The position numbers and the translations under genes were made by a program. Shown here in pieces: positions 54,545 through 64,000 of a stretch of DNA of 64,000 nucleotides (positions within the stretch are counted from its first letter, which is position 1; each line of letters begins with the position of its first letter). Below the pieces are notes generated by a model, which did no database searches, was not told the origin of the DNA, and saw nothing but the letters and a program-made list of their open reading frames with translations. The DNA is from Methylobacterium sp. DB0501 (lineage in GTDB: Bacteria > Pseudomonadota > Alphaproteobacteria > Rhizobiales > Beijerinckiaceae). The DNA is taken from contig NZ_JAAKGV010000023.1 in assembly GCF_011043735.1 (NCBI RefSeq), forward strand, positions 1 through 64,000, in the 5' to 3' direction.

Positions 54545-57076
54545 TTACAGATCCGTCACCGCTTGTCGTCGCTGTCTATTCAAGGCGGCGCGCAACGCCT
54601 GCGCGACCTGTTCTGCCGAATACGGCTTGCGCACCAGATCGAAGCCGTGCGCGTCGTCGCGAGCGAGCACGTCGCTGTAGCCGGTCGTCAGGATCACCGG
54701 CAGGGTCGGATGTTGCGATCGCAGCTTTCGCGCGAGTTCCACGCCACCCATCCCGGGCATCACCACGTCCGAGAAGACCGCGTCGAATCGGAACGGTGCG
54801 CGTTCCATCTCGGCGAGAGCGGCCTCGGCATGATGCGCCCACACGGTTGTATGGCCGAGATCCTCCAGGAGCTGGGTGCAGAAGCGGCCGACAACAAGAT
54901 TGTCTTCCACAACCAGCACGCGCAACGTCCGCTCACCAAGGTTTTCCTCGGCGATCGTGTCGCGGGTCTTCTCGACCTGACGGGGCGGATCGACGTGAGG
55001 CAGATAGAGCGTGAAGGTCGTGCCGCGGTCGACTTCACTGGCCACGTCGACATCACCGCCGGATTGCTTGGCGAAGCCGATGACCTGGCTCAAGCCCAAC
55101 CCCGTCCCCTTCCCGACCTCCTTGGTGGTGAAGAAGGGCTCGAAGATCCGCGTCAGCAGCTCGGGCGGGATGCCGGCGCCCTCATCGACGACCGAGACGG
55201 CCACGAAGGCGCCGCCCGCGCCGGCATGACCACGGATCGAGGGCAGCGCCTCCCGGCGGGACAGCCGGAGCGAGAGCGTGCCCTCGCCGCCCATGGCGTC
55301 GCGGGCGTTCACCGCCAAGTTGACCAGGGCGGTCTCGAACTGGCTCGGATCGACCCGCACGTGACATGGAGCGTCCGGGACCTCGGTGGCGATCCGGATG
55401 CGGGCACCCGTCACCGCGTTCAGCATCTGGGCGATGTCGCCGATGCGTGCGCCGGCGTCGAACACCTCGGGCTGCAGAGGCTGGCGCCGGGCGAAGGCGA
55501 GGAGCTGGCTCGTCAGCTTGGCGGCGCGGTCGACCGTATCCGCCACGGCTTCGAGATAGCGGGTGCGGCGCTCCTCGGGCAGATTCGGCCGACGCAGGAA
55601 CTCGACCGAGGAACGGATAATGGTGAGCAGGTTGTTGAAGTCGTGGGCGACGCCGCCCGTCAGCTGTCCGACCGCCTCCATCTTCTGGGCGTGGCGCAGA
55701 GCCTCTTCCGCACGGGCGAGCCGCTCCTGGCTGTGCAGCCTCTCGGTGACGTCGTGGGCGTACTGGAAGGCGCCGATCCGTCGTCCGGTCGCGTCTTTGA
55801 GCGTCGTAAACCGCGATTCGTAGAGCGTCCGCCGGCGGCCCGGGTCGCCGAACTCCTCGACCCGCGTGAACTCTTCGCCGGAGAGGGCGCGGCTCCAGGC
55901 GGCACGCGCCGCGGCGAGGTGCTCGGGGCGGCCCTGCAGCAGGTCGAGAAGGTTGTCGCCGATCCGCGGCCGGACGCCGTAGATCGCGGCGAACGCGTCG
56001 GCATAGGCCCGGTTCACGGCGAGGAACCGGTAGTCCCGGTCGAGGGCGGCGACGAGGGCGCCGGTCGTCTCGAACACGTCGGCCCAGAGCTTGCGCTGGG
56101 CCAGGGCCGCCTCGGCGCGACGCTCCAGCGTCTCGTTCGCCTCTCGCAGCGCGTCCTCGGCGAGCTTGCGATCGTGGACGTCCTCCACGACCCCGTACCA
56201 TCGCACGATCCCGCCGCTCTCGTTGCGCCGGGGCCAGGCCCGCGCCCGCATCCAGCGGTACTCAGACGTGCGGGCGATGACGATGCGATAGTCGACATCC
56301 ACCGGATCGCCCGAGGACAGGGAGGCCGCGAAGGCCGTCATGGTCGCCGGCAGGTCGTCCGGGTGCAGCGCCTTCGCCCAGCCGGAGCCGTCCGGCTCGC
56401 CGGCGGCCTGCCCGGTGAGTTCCAGCCACCGATTCGAGTAGGACGTGACGTTGCCGTCCGGGTCGCAGGTCCAGGGCACCTGCGGGTTGAGCTCGACCGT
56501 GTGCCGGAAATGGTCCTCGCTCTCGCGCAAGGCGGCTTCGCCGAGAACCCGGTCGGTCGTCTCGCTGGTGACGCAGAACAGGCCGTTGATCCGGCCGTCG
56601 TCGTCCAGCACGGGCGAGTAGGTGAAGGTCCACCAGCCGCGCTCGGGCACGCCCTCGCGCGAGAGGTCGAGCATGACGTCGGTGAGCGTCTGGCTCTCGC
56701 CGGCCAGCGTGGCGTCCACGAGCGGGCCGATCTCGTCCCAGATGCTCGCCCAGACCTCTCGGAAGGGTCTTCCCAGGGCGGTCTCCAGGCGATAGCCGAG
56801 CATCGGCCTGTAGGCGTCGTTGTAGAAGCAGTGCAGGTCCGGCCCCCAGGCGAGGAACATCGCCGTCGGGCAGGCGAGCATCAGCGACAGCGCATGACGT
56901 AGAGCGGGCGGCCAGGCCTGCGGCGGCCCGAGCGGCGTCGCCGACCAGTCGCGGGCGCGGATCTCCGCGCCGGTCAGCCCTCCGGCCGGGAGGAAGGAAA
57001 ACGCGTCAACCACCCGCGATGCAGCCCGCGTGTCCGGAAACGCCGGCCGCCATGTGCATGAGCGTGCCCTCGCCAC
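54545..57076 (-). CDS. Hybrid histidine kinase with three PAS domains and C-terminal receiver
   Basis: Up to 843 residues, cytosolic. Domain order: N-terminal PAS-like sensor (DWSATPLGPPQAWP, AMFLAWGPDLHCFYNDAYRP), two further PAS domains, a HisKA dimerisation helix with phospho-acceptor His in GGVAHDFNNLL, an HATPase with DNARD-type N box (NLAVNARDAM) and GKGTGLGLSQ, and a receiver with Asp in FSDVVMPGMGG. No DNA-binding output. No ATG is available at the N terminus: GTG at 57076 is the longest choice, and GTG at 57013, giving VVDAFSFLPAGGL, fits related proteins better. Divergent from the HWE kinase. Confidence 0.92.
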   Translation of the reverse strand: MARARSCTWRPAFPDTRAASRVVDAFSFLPAGGLTGAEIRARDWSATPLGPPQAWPPALRHALSLMLACPTAMFLAWGPDLHCFYNDAYRPMLGYRLETALGRPFREVWASIWDEIGPLVDATLAGESQTLTDVMLDLSREGVPERGWWTFTYSPVLDDDGRINGLFCVTSETTDRVLGEAALRESEDHFRHTVELNPQVPWTCDPDGNVTSYSNRWLELTGQAAGEPDGSGWAKALHPDDLPATMTAFAASLSSGDPVDVDYRIVIARTSEYRWMRARAWPRRNESGGIVRWYGVVEDVHDRKLAEDALREANETLERRAEAALAQRKLWADVFETTGALVAALDRDYRFLAVNRAYADAFAAIYGVRPRIGDNLLDLLQGRPEHLAAARAAWSRALSGEEFTRVEEFGDPGRRRTLYESRFTTLKDATGRRIGAFQYAHDVTERLHSQERLARAEEALRHAQKMEAVGQLTGGVAHDFNNLLTIIRSSVEFLRRPNLPEERRTRYLEAVADTVDRAAKLTSQLLAFARRQPLQPEVFDAGARIGDIAQMLNAVTGARIRIATEVPDAPCHVRVDPSQFETALVNLAVNARDAMGGEGTLSLRLSRREALPSIRGHAGAGGAFVAVSVVDEGAGIPPELLTRIFEPFFTTKEVGKGTGLGLSQVIGFAKQSGGDVDVASEVDRGTTFTLYLPHVDPPRQVEKTRDTIAEENLGERTLRVLVVEDNLVVGRFCTQLLEDLGHTTVWAHHAEAALAEMERAPFRFDAVFSDVVMPGMGGVELARKLRSQHPTLPVILTTGYSDVLARDDAHGFDLVRKPYSAEQVAQALRAALNRQRRQAVTDL

Positions 57077-57369
57077 CCGCGACGACGGTCCGGATCAAGC
57101 GGGGACGGAACCTGGCGGGCATGATGGACCCATCACCTCTCGCATGGACGCGCGGCCGTACGTCCCACGACACTATCGGGCATACACACCCCTAACGAGG
57201 TTCACCGGCGGGCGGTTTCCCATCGTGCGGCAATGAGCTTCAGGACGGCGCGAGGGTGAGGCCCTCAGGGAGCCGGACGGAGCGCGACCGAGGATCGGGA
57301 TCGGCCTGGTTCCGGCCATGGGACTCCGCATCGGGTGGAACCAGATCCGCCCTCCACGCCTACCTTTCC

Positions 57370-60300
57370 ATGGACCGCGCCTGCACCAGCGACAGCGAGG
57401 CCGCTCGCCTTCGCGCCCTCGCCACATTCCATATGCTCGATACCCCGCGCGAGCAGGATTTCGACGAGATCGCGGAGGCCGCGGCCGAGCTGTACGACGT
57501 TCCCATCGCGGTGGTGAATCTGATCGGCGACGGTCGCCAGTTCTTCAAGGCCGAGGTCGGCCTCGGCGTGCGCGAGACGCCGCTCGAAAGCTCGTTCTGC
57601 CGGCAAGCGCTGCTGGAGGAGGACTTCCTCTCCATCCCAGACGCCACCCGCGACCCGCGGTTCGACGGCAACCCGCTCGTCCACGGCGAGCCCGGCCTGC
57701 GCTTCTACGCCGGTGCGCTCCTGAAGACCGCCGAGGGACACCCCATCGGCACCGTCTGCGTCCTCGATACCAAACCGCACGAGATCACGGAGCGGCAGCG
57801 CCGGGGATTGCTGCGGCTCGCCCGCCAGGCCATGGCGCAGATGGAGCTGCGCCGCGCCTTGCGCGAGCAGGCCGAGCAACGCCTCCTGCACGAGCGCATC
57901 CTCGACAGCGCCACGGACTACGCCATCGTCGCCACCGATCCGTCCGGACGCGTCACGCGCTGGAACGCGGGCGCCGTGCGCATCCTGGGCTGGTCGGAGG
58001 CGGAGATGCTGGGCCGCCCGATCGACGCCGTCTTCACGCCCGAGGATCGCGCCGCCGGCAGGCCCCGGACCGAGATGGCGCTGGCCGTGGCGCACGGCCG
58101 CGTCTCGGACGAGCGCTGGCACCTGCGCCGGGACGGCGCCCGCTTCTGGGCGTCCGGCGAGATGATGCCGTTGCGGGCGGAGGACGGAGGCCCTGGGGAC
58201 ATCGAGATCCTGGGGTTCCTCAAGATCCTGCGCGACCGCACGGTCGAGCGGGCCGCCGGTGCGGCGCTGGAGGCGAGCGAGCTGCGCTACCGCTCCCTCG
58301 TCGAGGTGAGCCCTCAGGTGGTCTGGTTCGGCAGCGCGGCGGGCGAGGTCACCTACTGCAACGCCTATTGGTACGATTATACCGGCCTGCCCGCCGGAGA
58401 AACCGGCGAAGCGAGCTGGATGGGCGTGATCCATCCCGATCATCGCGAAGCCACGCGCCGGACGTGGCTCGCGGCCGCATCGACGGGGCAGCCCTACGAG
58501 GTCGAGTTCCCGCTGCGCCGGACCGACGGCCAGTACCGCTGGTTCCTGTCGCGCGCCCATCCGGTGCGCGACCGTGACGGGACCCTGCGCAGCTGGATCG
58601 GCACCTCGCTCGACATCCACGAGCGCAAGGTCGCCGAGGAACGCTTCGCGATGCTCACCGAGCTTGCCCCGGCCATCATCTGGTTCGGCAATCCCGACGG
58701 GAGCCTCAGCTACCTGAATGACCGGTGGTACGCCTATACCGGTCAGACGCCCGCGCAGGCGCTGCCGATGGGATGGGACGCGCCGATCCATCCGGACGAC
58801 CTCCCGGCCCTCGTGCTGGCCTGGGAGACGGCGCGCCGGCAGGAGACCGTCTACGACACCGAGGCCCGGCTGCGGCGCCACGATGGGGCCTACCGCTGGT
58901 TCCTGATCCGGGCCGAGCCGCTCCGGGACGCCGGCGGCACCGTCGTCGGCTGGCTCGGCAGCAACAGCGACATCCACGACCGACGTCAGGCCGAGGTGGC
59001 GCTGCGGGGCGCACAGGAGCAGCTGCGCCTCGCGGTCGAGGCCGCCGGCACCGGCGTTTTCGATTACGACCTCGTCTCGGACGAGTTGAAATGGGATGCG
59101 CGCACCCGCGCCTTCTTCGGCCTCGGCCCGGACGCTCCCGTGAACCTGGATGTCTATCTCGCCCGCCTGCATCCGGACGACCGCGAACGCGCGGACCAGG
59201 CGGTCGCCGACGCCATCGACCCGGCGGGTGCCGGCATCTACGACATCACGTACCGCACGGTGGCGCCGGAGGACGGGGTCGAGCGCTGGGTGTCGGCCAA
59301 GGGCCGGACGCTGTTCGAGGACGGCCGGCCGGTCCGCCTCATCGGCTTCGCCCGCGAGGTCACCGAGAGCCGGCGCGCCGAGCAGGCCCTGCGCGAGACC
59401 GAGGAACGCTACCGTCTCGCCGCCCGCGCCACCAACGACGCGATCTGGGACTGGAACCTCGCCACCAACCACGTGCTCTGGAACGAGGCGCTGACGGCAG
59501 CCTACGGCTACGCGCCGGAAGCGGTCGAGACGACCGGCGACTGGTGGATCGACCACATCCATCCCGACGACCGCGCCCGCATCGACGTGTCGATCCATGC
59601 CGTCATCGACGGGGCGGAGACCGCCTGGAGCGACGAGTACCGCTTCCAGCGGGCGGACGGCTCCTACGCCGACATCCTCGACCGCGGCTCGATCATCCGC
59701 GACGCACAGGGACGGGCGACGCGGATGATCGGCGCCATGTTCGACATCAGCGAGCGCAAGCGGGCCGAGGAGCATCAGCGTCTGCTCACGGGCGAGCTGC
59801 AGCACCGGGTCAAGAACACGCTGGCCATGGTCCAGGCCATCGCCGTCCAGACGTTCCGCAATGCCGTCGACATGGAGGCGGCCCGCGAGGCGTTCGTCGC
59901 GCGCCTGATCTCGCTCGGGCGGGCGCACGACATCCTGACGCAAGCGAGCTGGACCGACGCACCCATCGCGCAGGTCGTCGACGGTGCCCTGGCCGTGCAC
60001 CGTGGTGCCGCAGCGTCGCGCATCCGGTCCGGCGGCCCGGAGGTGCGCCTGGCCGCCAAGCCGGCCCTGGCGCTGGCATTGGCGCTCCACGAGCTCGCGA
60101 CCAACGCGGCCAAGTACGGCAGCCTCTCGAACGAGACGGGCAGCGTCGATCTGCGCTGGCATGTGGTCCATGAGGGTGACGCCCCATGCTTCTGCCTTGC
60201 CTGGTCCGAGCAGGGGGGCCCGCCGATCCTGGCCCAGCCGGTCCGCCGCGGCTTCGGCTCACGCCTGATCGAGCGTAGCTTCGCGGCAGAGGTCGGCGGC

Positions 60301-60396
60301 GAGGTCAGGCTGACCTACGCCCCGACGGGCCTCACCTGCCGCCTGGAGGCGCCGCTCGCCTCCATGCAGGACGCGAGCGGCGCGGCGGCCGCGTGA
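57370..60396 (+). CDS. HWE-family sensor histidine kinase with GAF and five PAS domains
   Basis: The 1008-residue cytosolic kinase begins with a GAF domain (MLDTPREQDFDEIAEAAAEL). Five PAS domains follow in tandem, each ending in a PAC-type segment (for example HPDHREATRR, IHPDDLPALV, HPDDRERADQ, IHPDDRARID), and then an HWE-type transmitter with His in GELQHRVKNTLAMVQA and the WSE variant of the WxE motif in LAWSEQGGPP. HWE kinases often signal light or general stress, for example to PhyR. ATG at 57370 is chosen because the GAF similarity starts there; no ribosome site is evident. Confidence 0.93.
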   Translation: MDRACTSDSEAARLRALATFHMLDTPREQDFDEIAEAAAELYDVPIAVVNLIGDGRQFFKAEVGLGVRETPLESSFCRQALLEEDFLSIPDATRDPRFDGNPLVHGEPGLRFYAGALLKTAEGHPIGTVCVLDTKPHEITERQRRGLLRLARQAMAQMELRRALREQAEQRLLHERILDSATDYAIVATDPSGRVTRWNAGAVRILGWSEAEMLGRPIDAVFTPEDRAAGRPRTEMALAVAHGRVSDERWHLRRDGARFWASGEMMPLRAEDGGPGDIEILGFLKILRDRTVERAAGAALEASELRYRSLVEVSPQVVWFGSAAGEVTYCNAYWYDYTGLPAGETGEASWMGVIHPDHREATRRTWLAAASTGQPYEVEFPLRRTDGQYRWFLSRAHPVRDRDGTLRSWIGTSLDIHERKVAEERFAMLTELAPAIIWFGNPDGSLSYLNDRWYAYTGQTPAQALPMGWDAPIHPDDLPALVLAWETARRQETVYDTEARLRRHDGAYRWFLIRAEPLRDAGGTVVGWLGSNSDIHDRRQAEVALRGAQEQLRLAVEAAGTGVFDYDLVSDELKWDARTRAFFGLGPDAPVNLDVYLARLHPDDRERADQAVADAIDPAGAGIYDITYRTVAPEDGVERWVSAKGRTLFEDGRPVRLIGFAREVTESRRAEQALRETEERYRLAARATNDAIWDWNLATNHVLWNEALTAAYGYAPEAVETTGDWWIDHIHPDDRARIDVSIHAVIDGAETAWSDEYRFQRADGSYADILDRGSIIRDAQGRATRMIGAMFDISERKRAEEHQRLLTGELQHRVKNTLAMVQAIAVQTFRNAVDMEAAREAFVARLISLGRAHDILTQASWTDAPIAQVVDGALAVHRGAAASRIRSGGPEVRLAAKPALALALALHELATNAAKYGSLSNETGSVDLRWHVVHEGDAPCFCLAWSEQGGPPILAQPVRRGFGSRLIERSFAAEVGGEVRLTYAPTGLTCRLEAPLASMQDASGAAAA

Positions 60397-60454
60397 GGCC
60401 ACGGCCCGGACGCCGTCTTCCGAGGCCGACGTCGGACCGTCGCCGGCGACGCCT

Positions 60455-62500
60455 TCAGCGTCCTTCGCCGCCGAGCACCAGCCGGAGCGAGCGGGCGAGT
60501 TCGTCGCGGCGGTAGGGCTTGTTCAGCACCGGCAGCTCGCCGCGCCCGATCACCTGTCCCTCGTCGAGATTCGCGACGTAGCCCGAGGTGAGCAGCACCT
60601 TGATGCCGGGTCGGAGCCGCTGCGCCTCGACGGCGAGCTGCGAGCCGTTCATGCCGCCCGGCATCACCACGTCCGAGAACAGGATGTCGATGCGCTCCAC
60701 CCCCCTGAGATGCTCCAGCGCCTCCGCGGCGTTGTGGGCGACGACCACCCGGTAGCGCAGCTCCTCCAGGCTCTCGACAGCCATGGCGAGCACCGGCTCG
60801 TCGTCCTCCACGAGCAGCACCGTCTCACCCGCGCCGGCCCGGCGCAACGGAATGGCTCCGACCGGCCCGGTCCCGGGCTCCTCGCCGGCCGGGTCGGCCG
60901 AGCGCGGGACGCACAGGCTGACCGTCGTGCCCCGCCCGACCTCGGAGTCGATGCGCGCGAAGCCGTTGGCGCTGCGCGTGAAGCCGTAGACCTGGCTCAA
61001 GCCCAGTCCCGTTCCCTTGCCGACTTCCTTCGTCGTGAAGAAGGGCTCGAACACGCGCGGGAGCTTGTCGGACGGGATGCCGCTGCCGGTATCGGTGACC
61101 GACACCATCACGTAGGGACCGGGCGGCACTCCCTTGTCGGCGACGGCGGCGGTGCCGAGATGGACGTTCCGGGTCGTCACCGCGATGCGGGCGTGGCCGT
61201 CCCGCCCCTCCATCGCGTCGCGCGCGTTCACGACGAGGTTGAGCACCGCCGCCTCGAACTGGGCCGGGTCGATGCGGATCGGGTCGATGGCGGGATCGAG
61301 GTCGAAGGCCAGCTCGACGGCGCCGCCGGCCGCCCGCTCGGCGAGGGGCCTGAAGTCCAGGAGCAGCCGGTTCGGGTTGAGCGTCTGCGGCCGCAGCATC
61401 TGGCGACGGGAGAAGGCGAGGAGCTGCTGGGTCAGTTGCTCGCCGCGCCTCGCTGCACCCATGGCCGCCTCGGCCAGGCGTTTCACGCGCTCGACCTGCT
61501 CGGGCCGGCGCAGCATCATGTCGAGCCCGCCGACGATGACGGTGAGCAGGTTGTTGAAATCGTGCGCCACGCCGCCGGTGAGCTGCCCGATCGCCTCCAT
61601 CTTCTGGGCCTGGCGCAGGGCCTCCTCGGTGAAGCGCTGGTCGGTGCGGTCCATCAGGATGCCGGCGATCCGCATGGCGGCATCCCCCTCGTACCGGATC
61701 CGGCCCCTGAGCGCGATCCAGCGCACCTGCCCGTCGGTGCGCCGGATGCGGCATTCGAGGTCGAGCGAGCCGGTCTCGCAGGTCGTCGCGAAGGCGCGCT
61801 CGGCGATGTCGCGGTCCTCCTCGACGACGTGCGCGATCAGGCTGTCCCGATCCCAGCCCGGGCCCGCCTCCCCGTACCCGAAGACGGCGTCGAAGCGGGG
61901 CGAGCGCCGCGACGCACCGGTGCGGTAATCGATGTCCCAGGATGCCATGCCGGCGGCGTCGAGGGCGAAAGCGAGGGTCTCGTGCGCGGTTTCGACCTCC
62001 CGCGTGCGCTCGACCACGCGCCGCTCGAGATCCTCGTTGGCGAGCCGGAGCTGCTCTTGAGCCCGCTCGCGCTCGAGGAGGTGTCCGCGGGCCTGGTACT
62101 GGCGGCGGCGCGCCCGCAGGGCGGAGGCCGCGGCGCTGACGAGCGTCTCGGCGTTCACGGGGCGCTCCAGCAGGACGACGTTGCCGAGCCGCGCGAGCCG
62201 GTGCGATGCGCGCTCGGAGCGGCGGCCGGCCTGGCGGGTCGCCAGCACGATGAAGGGGAAATCCGACCAGGCCGGCTGTGCGTCGAGCCACGCGAACAGG
62301 TCGGCGAGGTCGCCTTCCAGCGCCTCCTCGGTGACGAGGGCGGCACCGGCGCCGGCCCGGAGGCCGTCGAGCCAACCCGCCAGGTCGGGACAGGCTTGCG
62401 CGGGCGTGCCGGCCCCGGCGAGCACCTGCCCGGACACCGCAGCATCGCGCCCCCGCGGCGCCAGGATCAGGATGCGCTCCTCGTGCGCCGGGAGGCTCAT
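60455..62500 (-). CDS. Hybrid histidine kinase with N-terminal pseudo-receiver, coupled to kaiC-like gene
   Basis: 681 residues. The N-terminal 130 residues have a receiver-like fold pattern (ILILAPRGRD, GAALVTEEALEGDL, FPFIVLATRQ, VLLERPVNAETL) but lack the acidic pocket and the phospho-acceptor Asp, so they form a pseudo-receiver. A coiled coil, one PAS domain, HisKA with GGVAHDFNNLL, an HATPase (NLVVNARDAME, GKGTGLGLSQ) and a true receiver (FSDVVMPGGMNG) follow. The ATG overlaps the stop of the upstream KaiC-like gene (ATGA), so the two are translated together. Confidence 0.92.
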   Translation of the reverse strand: MSLPAHEERILILAPRGRDAAVSGQVLAGAGTPAQACPDLAGWLDGLRAGAGAALVTEEALEGDLADLFAWLDAQPAWSDFPFIVLATRQAGRRSERASHRLARLGNVVLLERPVNAETLVSAAASALRARRRQYQARGHLLERERAQEQLRLANEDLERRVVERTREVETAHETLAFALDAAGMASWDIDYRTGASRRSPRFDAVFGYGEAGPGWDRDSLIAHVVEEDRDIAERAFATTCETGSLDLECRIRRTDGQVRWIALRGRIRYEGDAAMRIAGILMDRTDQRFTEEALRQAQKMEAIGQLTGGVAHDFNNLLTVIVGGLDMMLRRPEQVERVKRLAEAAMGAARRGEQLTQQLLAFSRRQMLRPQTLNPNRLLLDFRPLAERAAGGAVELAFDLDPAIDPIRIDPAQFEAAVLNLVVNARDAMEGRDGHARIAVTTRNVHLGTAAVADKGVPPGPYVMVSVTDTGSGIPSDKLPRVFEPFFTTKEVGKGTGLGLSQVYGFTRSANGFARIDSEVGRGTTVSLCVPRSADPAGEEPGTGPVGAIPLRRAGAGETVLLVEDDEPVLAMAVESLEELRYRVVVAHNAAEALEHLRGVERIDILFSDVVMPGGMNGSQLAVEAQRLRPGIKVLLTSGYVANLDEGQVIGRGELPVLNKPYRRDELARSLRLVLGGEGR

Positions 62501-64000
62501 GCCCTGCCACCAGCCGGTGCCTGGCCGGTCAGCATGGCCACCCTCCCCCGGTAGGCCGGCAGGCCCGTGAGCACGCCCTCGAAGTCGTCGAGCGCCTGGC
62601 CGACCTGCACGCCGCCCTCGGACAGCTTCAGTTCGCGGATGGTGCGTTCGTGTGCGTTGACTCGGCTCTTCACCACCGAGAGGGCGGTGCGGACCATGCC
62701 CTGGGCCTCGAAGAACCGGAACAGCAGGATGCCGTCGCTGAGATAGCTCAGGTCGATATCCGTGCGGACCTCGCCGACGACGCCGTGCTGGCCGAGGACC
62801 AGCAGGGTGGTGACGCCCTGCTGGTTCAGGTAGCTCAGCAACTCGTGCATCTGCAGGATCAGGAACTCCTCGCCCGGCATCGCGTGCAGGTAGGCGTTGA
62901 GGCTGTCGATGACGACGACCGTCGAGCCACGCTCCTCCACCGCCTCCCTCGCCATGGCGGCGAACTCGCCCGGCGAGACTTCGGCGGGGTCGATCTGCTT
63001 GATGGTCAGCCGCCCGGATTCAACGTGCGGTCTCAGGTCCATGCCGAGCGTGGCCGCCCGGGTCAGCAGGGTCGCGAGGCCTTCGTCGAACAGGTAGTAG
63101 GTCGCGCTCTCGCCTCGCTCCAGCGCCGCCTCCATGCAGCGGATTGCGGTCGTGGTCTTGCCGACGCCGGAGGGCCCGAGCAGGAGCATGTTGGTCCCGG
63201 GCACGAGGCCGCCGCCGAGCAGCAGGTCGAGCTCGGCCGAGCCGGTGGACTTGGCCACCGGCTCGAAGGCCGCATGGTGCTCGGAGGCGATCAGGCGCGG
63301 GAAGACCCGGATGCCGCCGGTCTCCAGGGCGAAGTCGTGGTGGCCGCCGCTGAACTTGATGCCGCGCATCTTCACGATGCGCAGCCGTCGGCGCTCGGAT
63401 CCGTACTCGCGCGCCATCTGATCCAGGGAGATCACGCCGTGCGCGATGCTGTGGAGCTGGACGTCCCCCGTCTCCGAGGTCTTGTCGTCGAGCATCAGCA
63501 CGGTGCAGGCGCGCCTGGCGAAGAAACGCTTGAGCGCCAGGATCTGACGCCGGTAGCGCAGCGGGTTCTGGGCGAGCAGGCGCAATTCCGAGAGGCTGTC
63601 GAACACCACCCGGTCGGGCTTCGTATCGCCGACGCGGGCGATGACGTCCTTGACGGTCTCGCCCAGCTCGAGCTCGGAGGGATGCAGGATCGATTGCTCG
63701 CTGTCGGGATCGAGGCCCATCTCGTCGACGAGTTCGTAGACGTCGATGCCGTCGAGCGACCATCCATGCGTCGCGGCGGCGGCGCGGAGTTCGTCCGCGG
63801 TCTCGGACAAGGTGACGTAGAGCGTCCGTTCACCACGGGCCGCCCCCTCGCGAAGGAACTGGAGCGCGATGGTGGTCTTGCCGGTGCCCGGGGTGCCCTC
63901 GAGCAGATAGAGCCGGCTCGGGGTGAGGCCGCCGCAGAGAACGTCGTCGAGACCGGGCACGCCGGTCGAGATCCGGGGCTCCTTGCCGGTCGTCCGGCTC
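62497..64000 (-). CDS. KaiC-like double-RecA ATPase (5' end beyond the window)
   Basis: At least 500 residues; the frame is open to the right edge (RISTGVPGLDDVLCGGL is typical of the start of the first domain), so the true start is outside. There are two RecA/KaiC domains with Walker A GTPGTGKTT and GPSGVGKTT. In the second domain, the stretch equivalent to the KaiC phosphorylation loop reads DIDLSYLSDGILL: the Ser is kept and the neighbouring Thr is Tyr (alignment by eye). In cyanobacteria KaiC is the clock core; in heterotrophs homologues serve in stress or light signalling. No kaiA or kaiB is visible. Confidence 0.92.
   Translation of the reverse strand, partial: SRTTGKEPRISTGVPGLDDVLCGGLTPSRLYLLEGTPGTGKTTIALQFLREGAARGERTLYVTLSETADELRAAAATHGWSLDGIDVYELVDEMGLDPDSEQSILHPSELELGETVKDVIARVGDTKPDRVVFDSLSELRLLAQNPLRYRRQILALKRFFARRACTVLMLDDKTSETGDVQLHSIAHGVISLDQMAREYGSERRRLRIVKMRGIKFSGGHHDFALETGGIRVFPRLIASEHHAAFEPVAKSTGSAELDLLLGGGLVPGTNMLLLGPSGVGKTTTAIRCMEAALERGESATYYLFDEGLATLLTRAATLGMDLRPHVESGRLTIKQIDPAEVSPGEFAAMAREAVEERGSTVVVIDSLNAYLHAMPGEEFLILQMHELLSYLNQQGVTTLLVLGQHGVVGEVRTDIDLSYLSDGILLFRFFEAQGMVRTALSVVKSRVNAHERTIRELKLSEGGVQVGQALDDFEGVLTGLPAYRGRVAMLTGQAPAGGRA

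Overview
The window comes from a GC-rich alphaproteobacterium, almost certainly Methylobacterium or a close relative in the Hyphomicrobiales. The 16S rRNA 5' end at the left edge reads like that genus. The gene complement agrees: a MucR/Ros regulator, GcrA, PleD-DivK, an EcfG-type sigma factor, EipB (DUF1849) and a PQQ dehydrogenase.

Left part (1-10.7 kb). A leftward rRNA operon (promoter, boxA and 16S start visible) lies back to back with mucR. Then come the leftward protein quality-control genes in the transcribed order tig, clpP, clpX, lon, and behind tig a tRNA-Leu(UAG). A copper-ligand-poor multicopper-oxidase-like protein, a small membrane-anchored protein and rpmG follow.

Middle part (10.8-33.5 kb). 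This is mostly housekeeping and cell-cycle DNA. It holds the leftward set rnr, DUF983, NUDIX, MFS; a Tat-exported flavin oxidase; glnB-glnA; nnr; divK-pleD; DUF3572-dinB; eipB; gcrA; and the complete phosphate module pstSCAB-phoU-phoB. That module is led by a clear triple Pho box and has a hairpin after pstS. No phoR is present in the window.

Accessory right part (33.4-64 kb). An unusual general-stress gene fuses a NepR-like (anti-sigma) segment to an EcfG sigma factor and is preceded by an excellent EcfG-type promoter. A CsbD-like stress protein lies beside it. Next come DUF2865, an MBL-fold hydrolase, DUF1499, hisC-tyrC, a patatin lipoprotein, an SDR and a cupin. A redox and oxidation group follows: SCO1-like protein, Rieske protein, a PQQ dehydrogenase with a lanthanide-type Asp pair, a small exported protein and an acyl-CoA dehydrogenase. 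Then an HSL-type hydrolase, a DCC protein and a tight operon of polysaccharide deacetylase, a CxxC mini-protein and a CobW GTPase. Behind a tRNA-Ser(GCU) lies a signalling block: two hybrid histidine kinases, one HWE kinase and a KaiC-like double ATPase translationally coupled to a kinase that starts with a pseudo-receiver.

Two families of short palindromic intergenic repeats are scattered through the window. No CRISPR array, intact insertion sequence or prophage was seen. The most novel-looking items are the NepR-sigma fusion with its self-type promoter, and the KaiC/pseudo-receiver-kinase pair.
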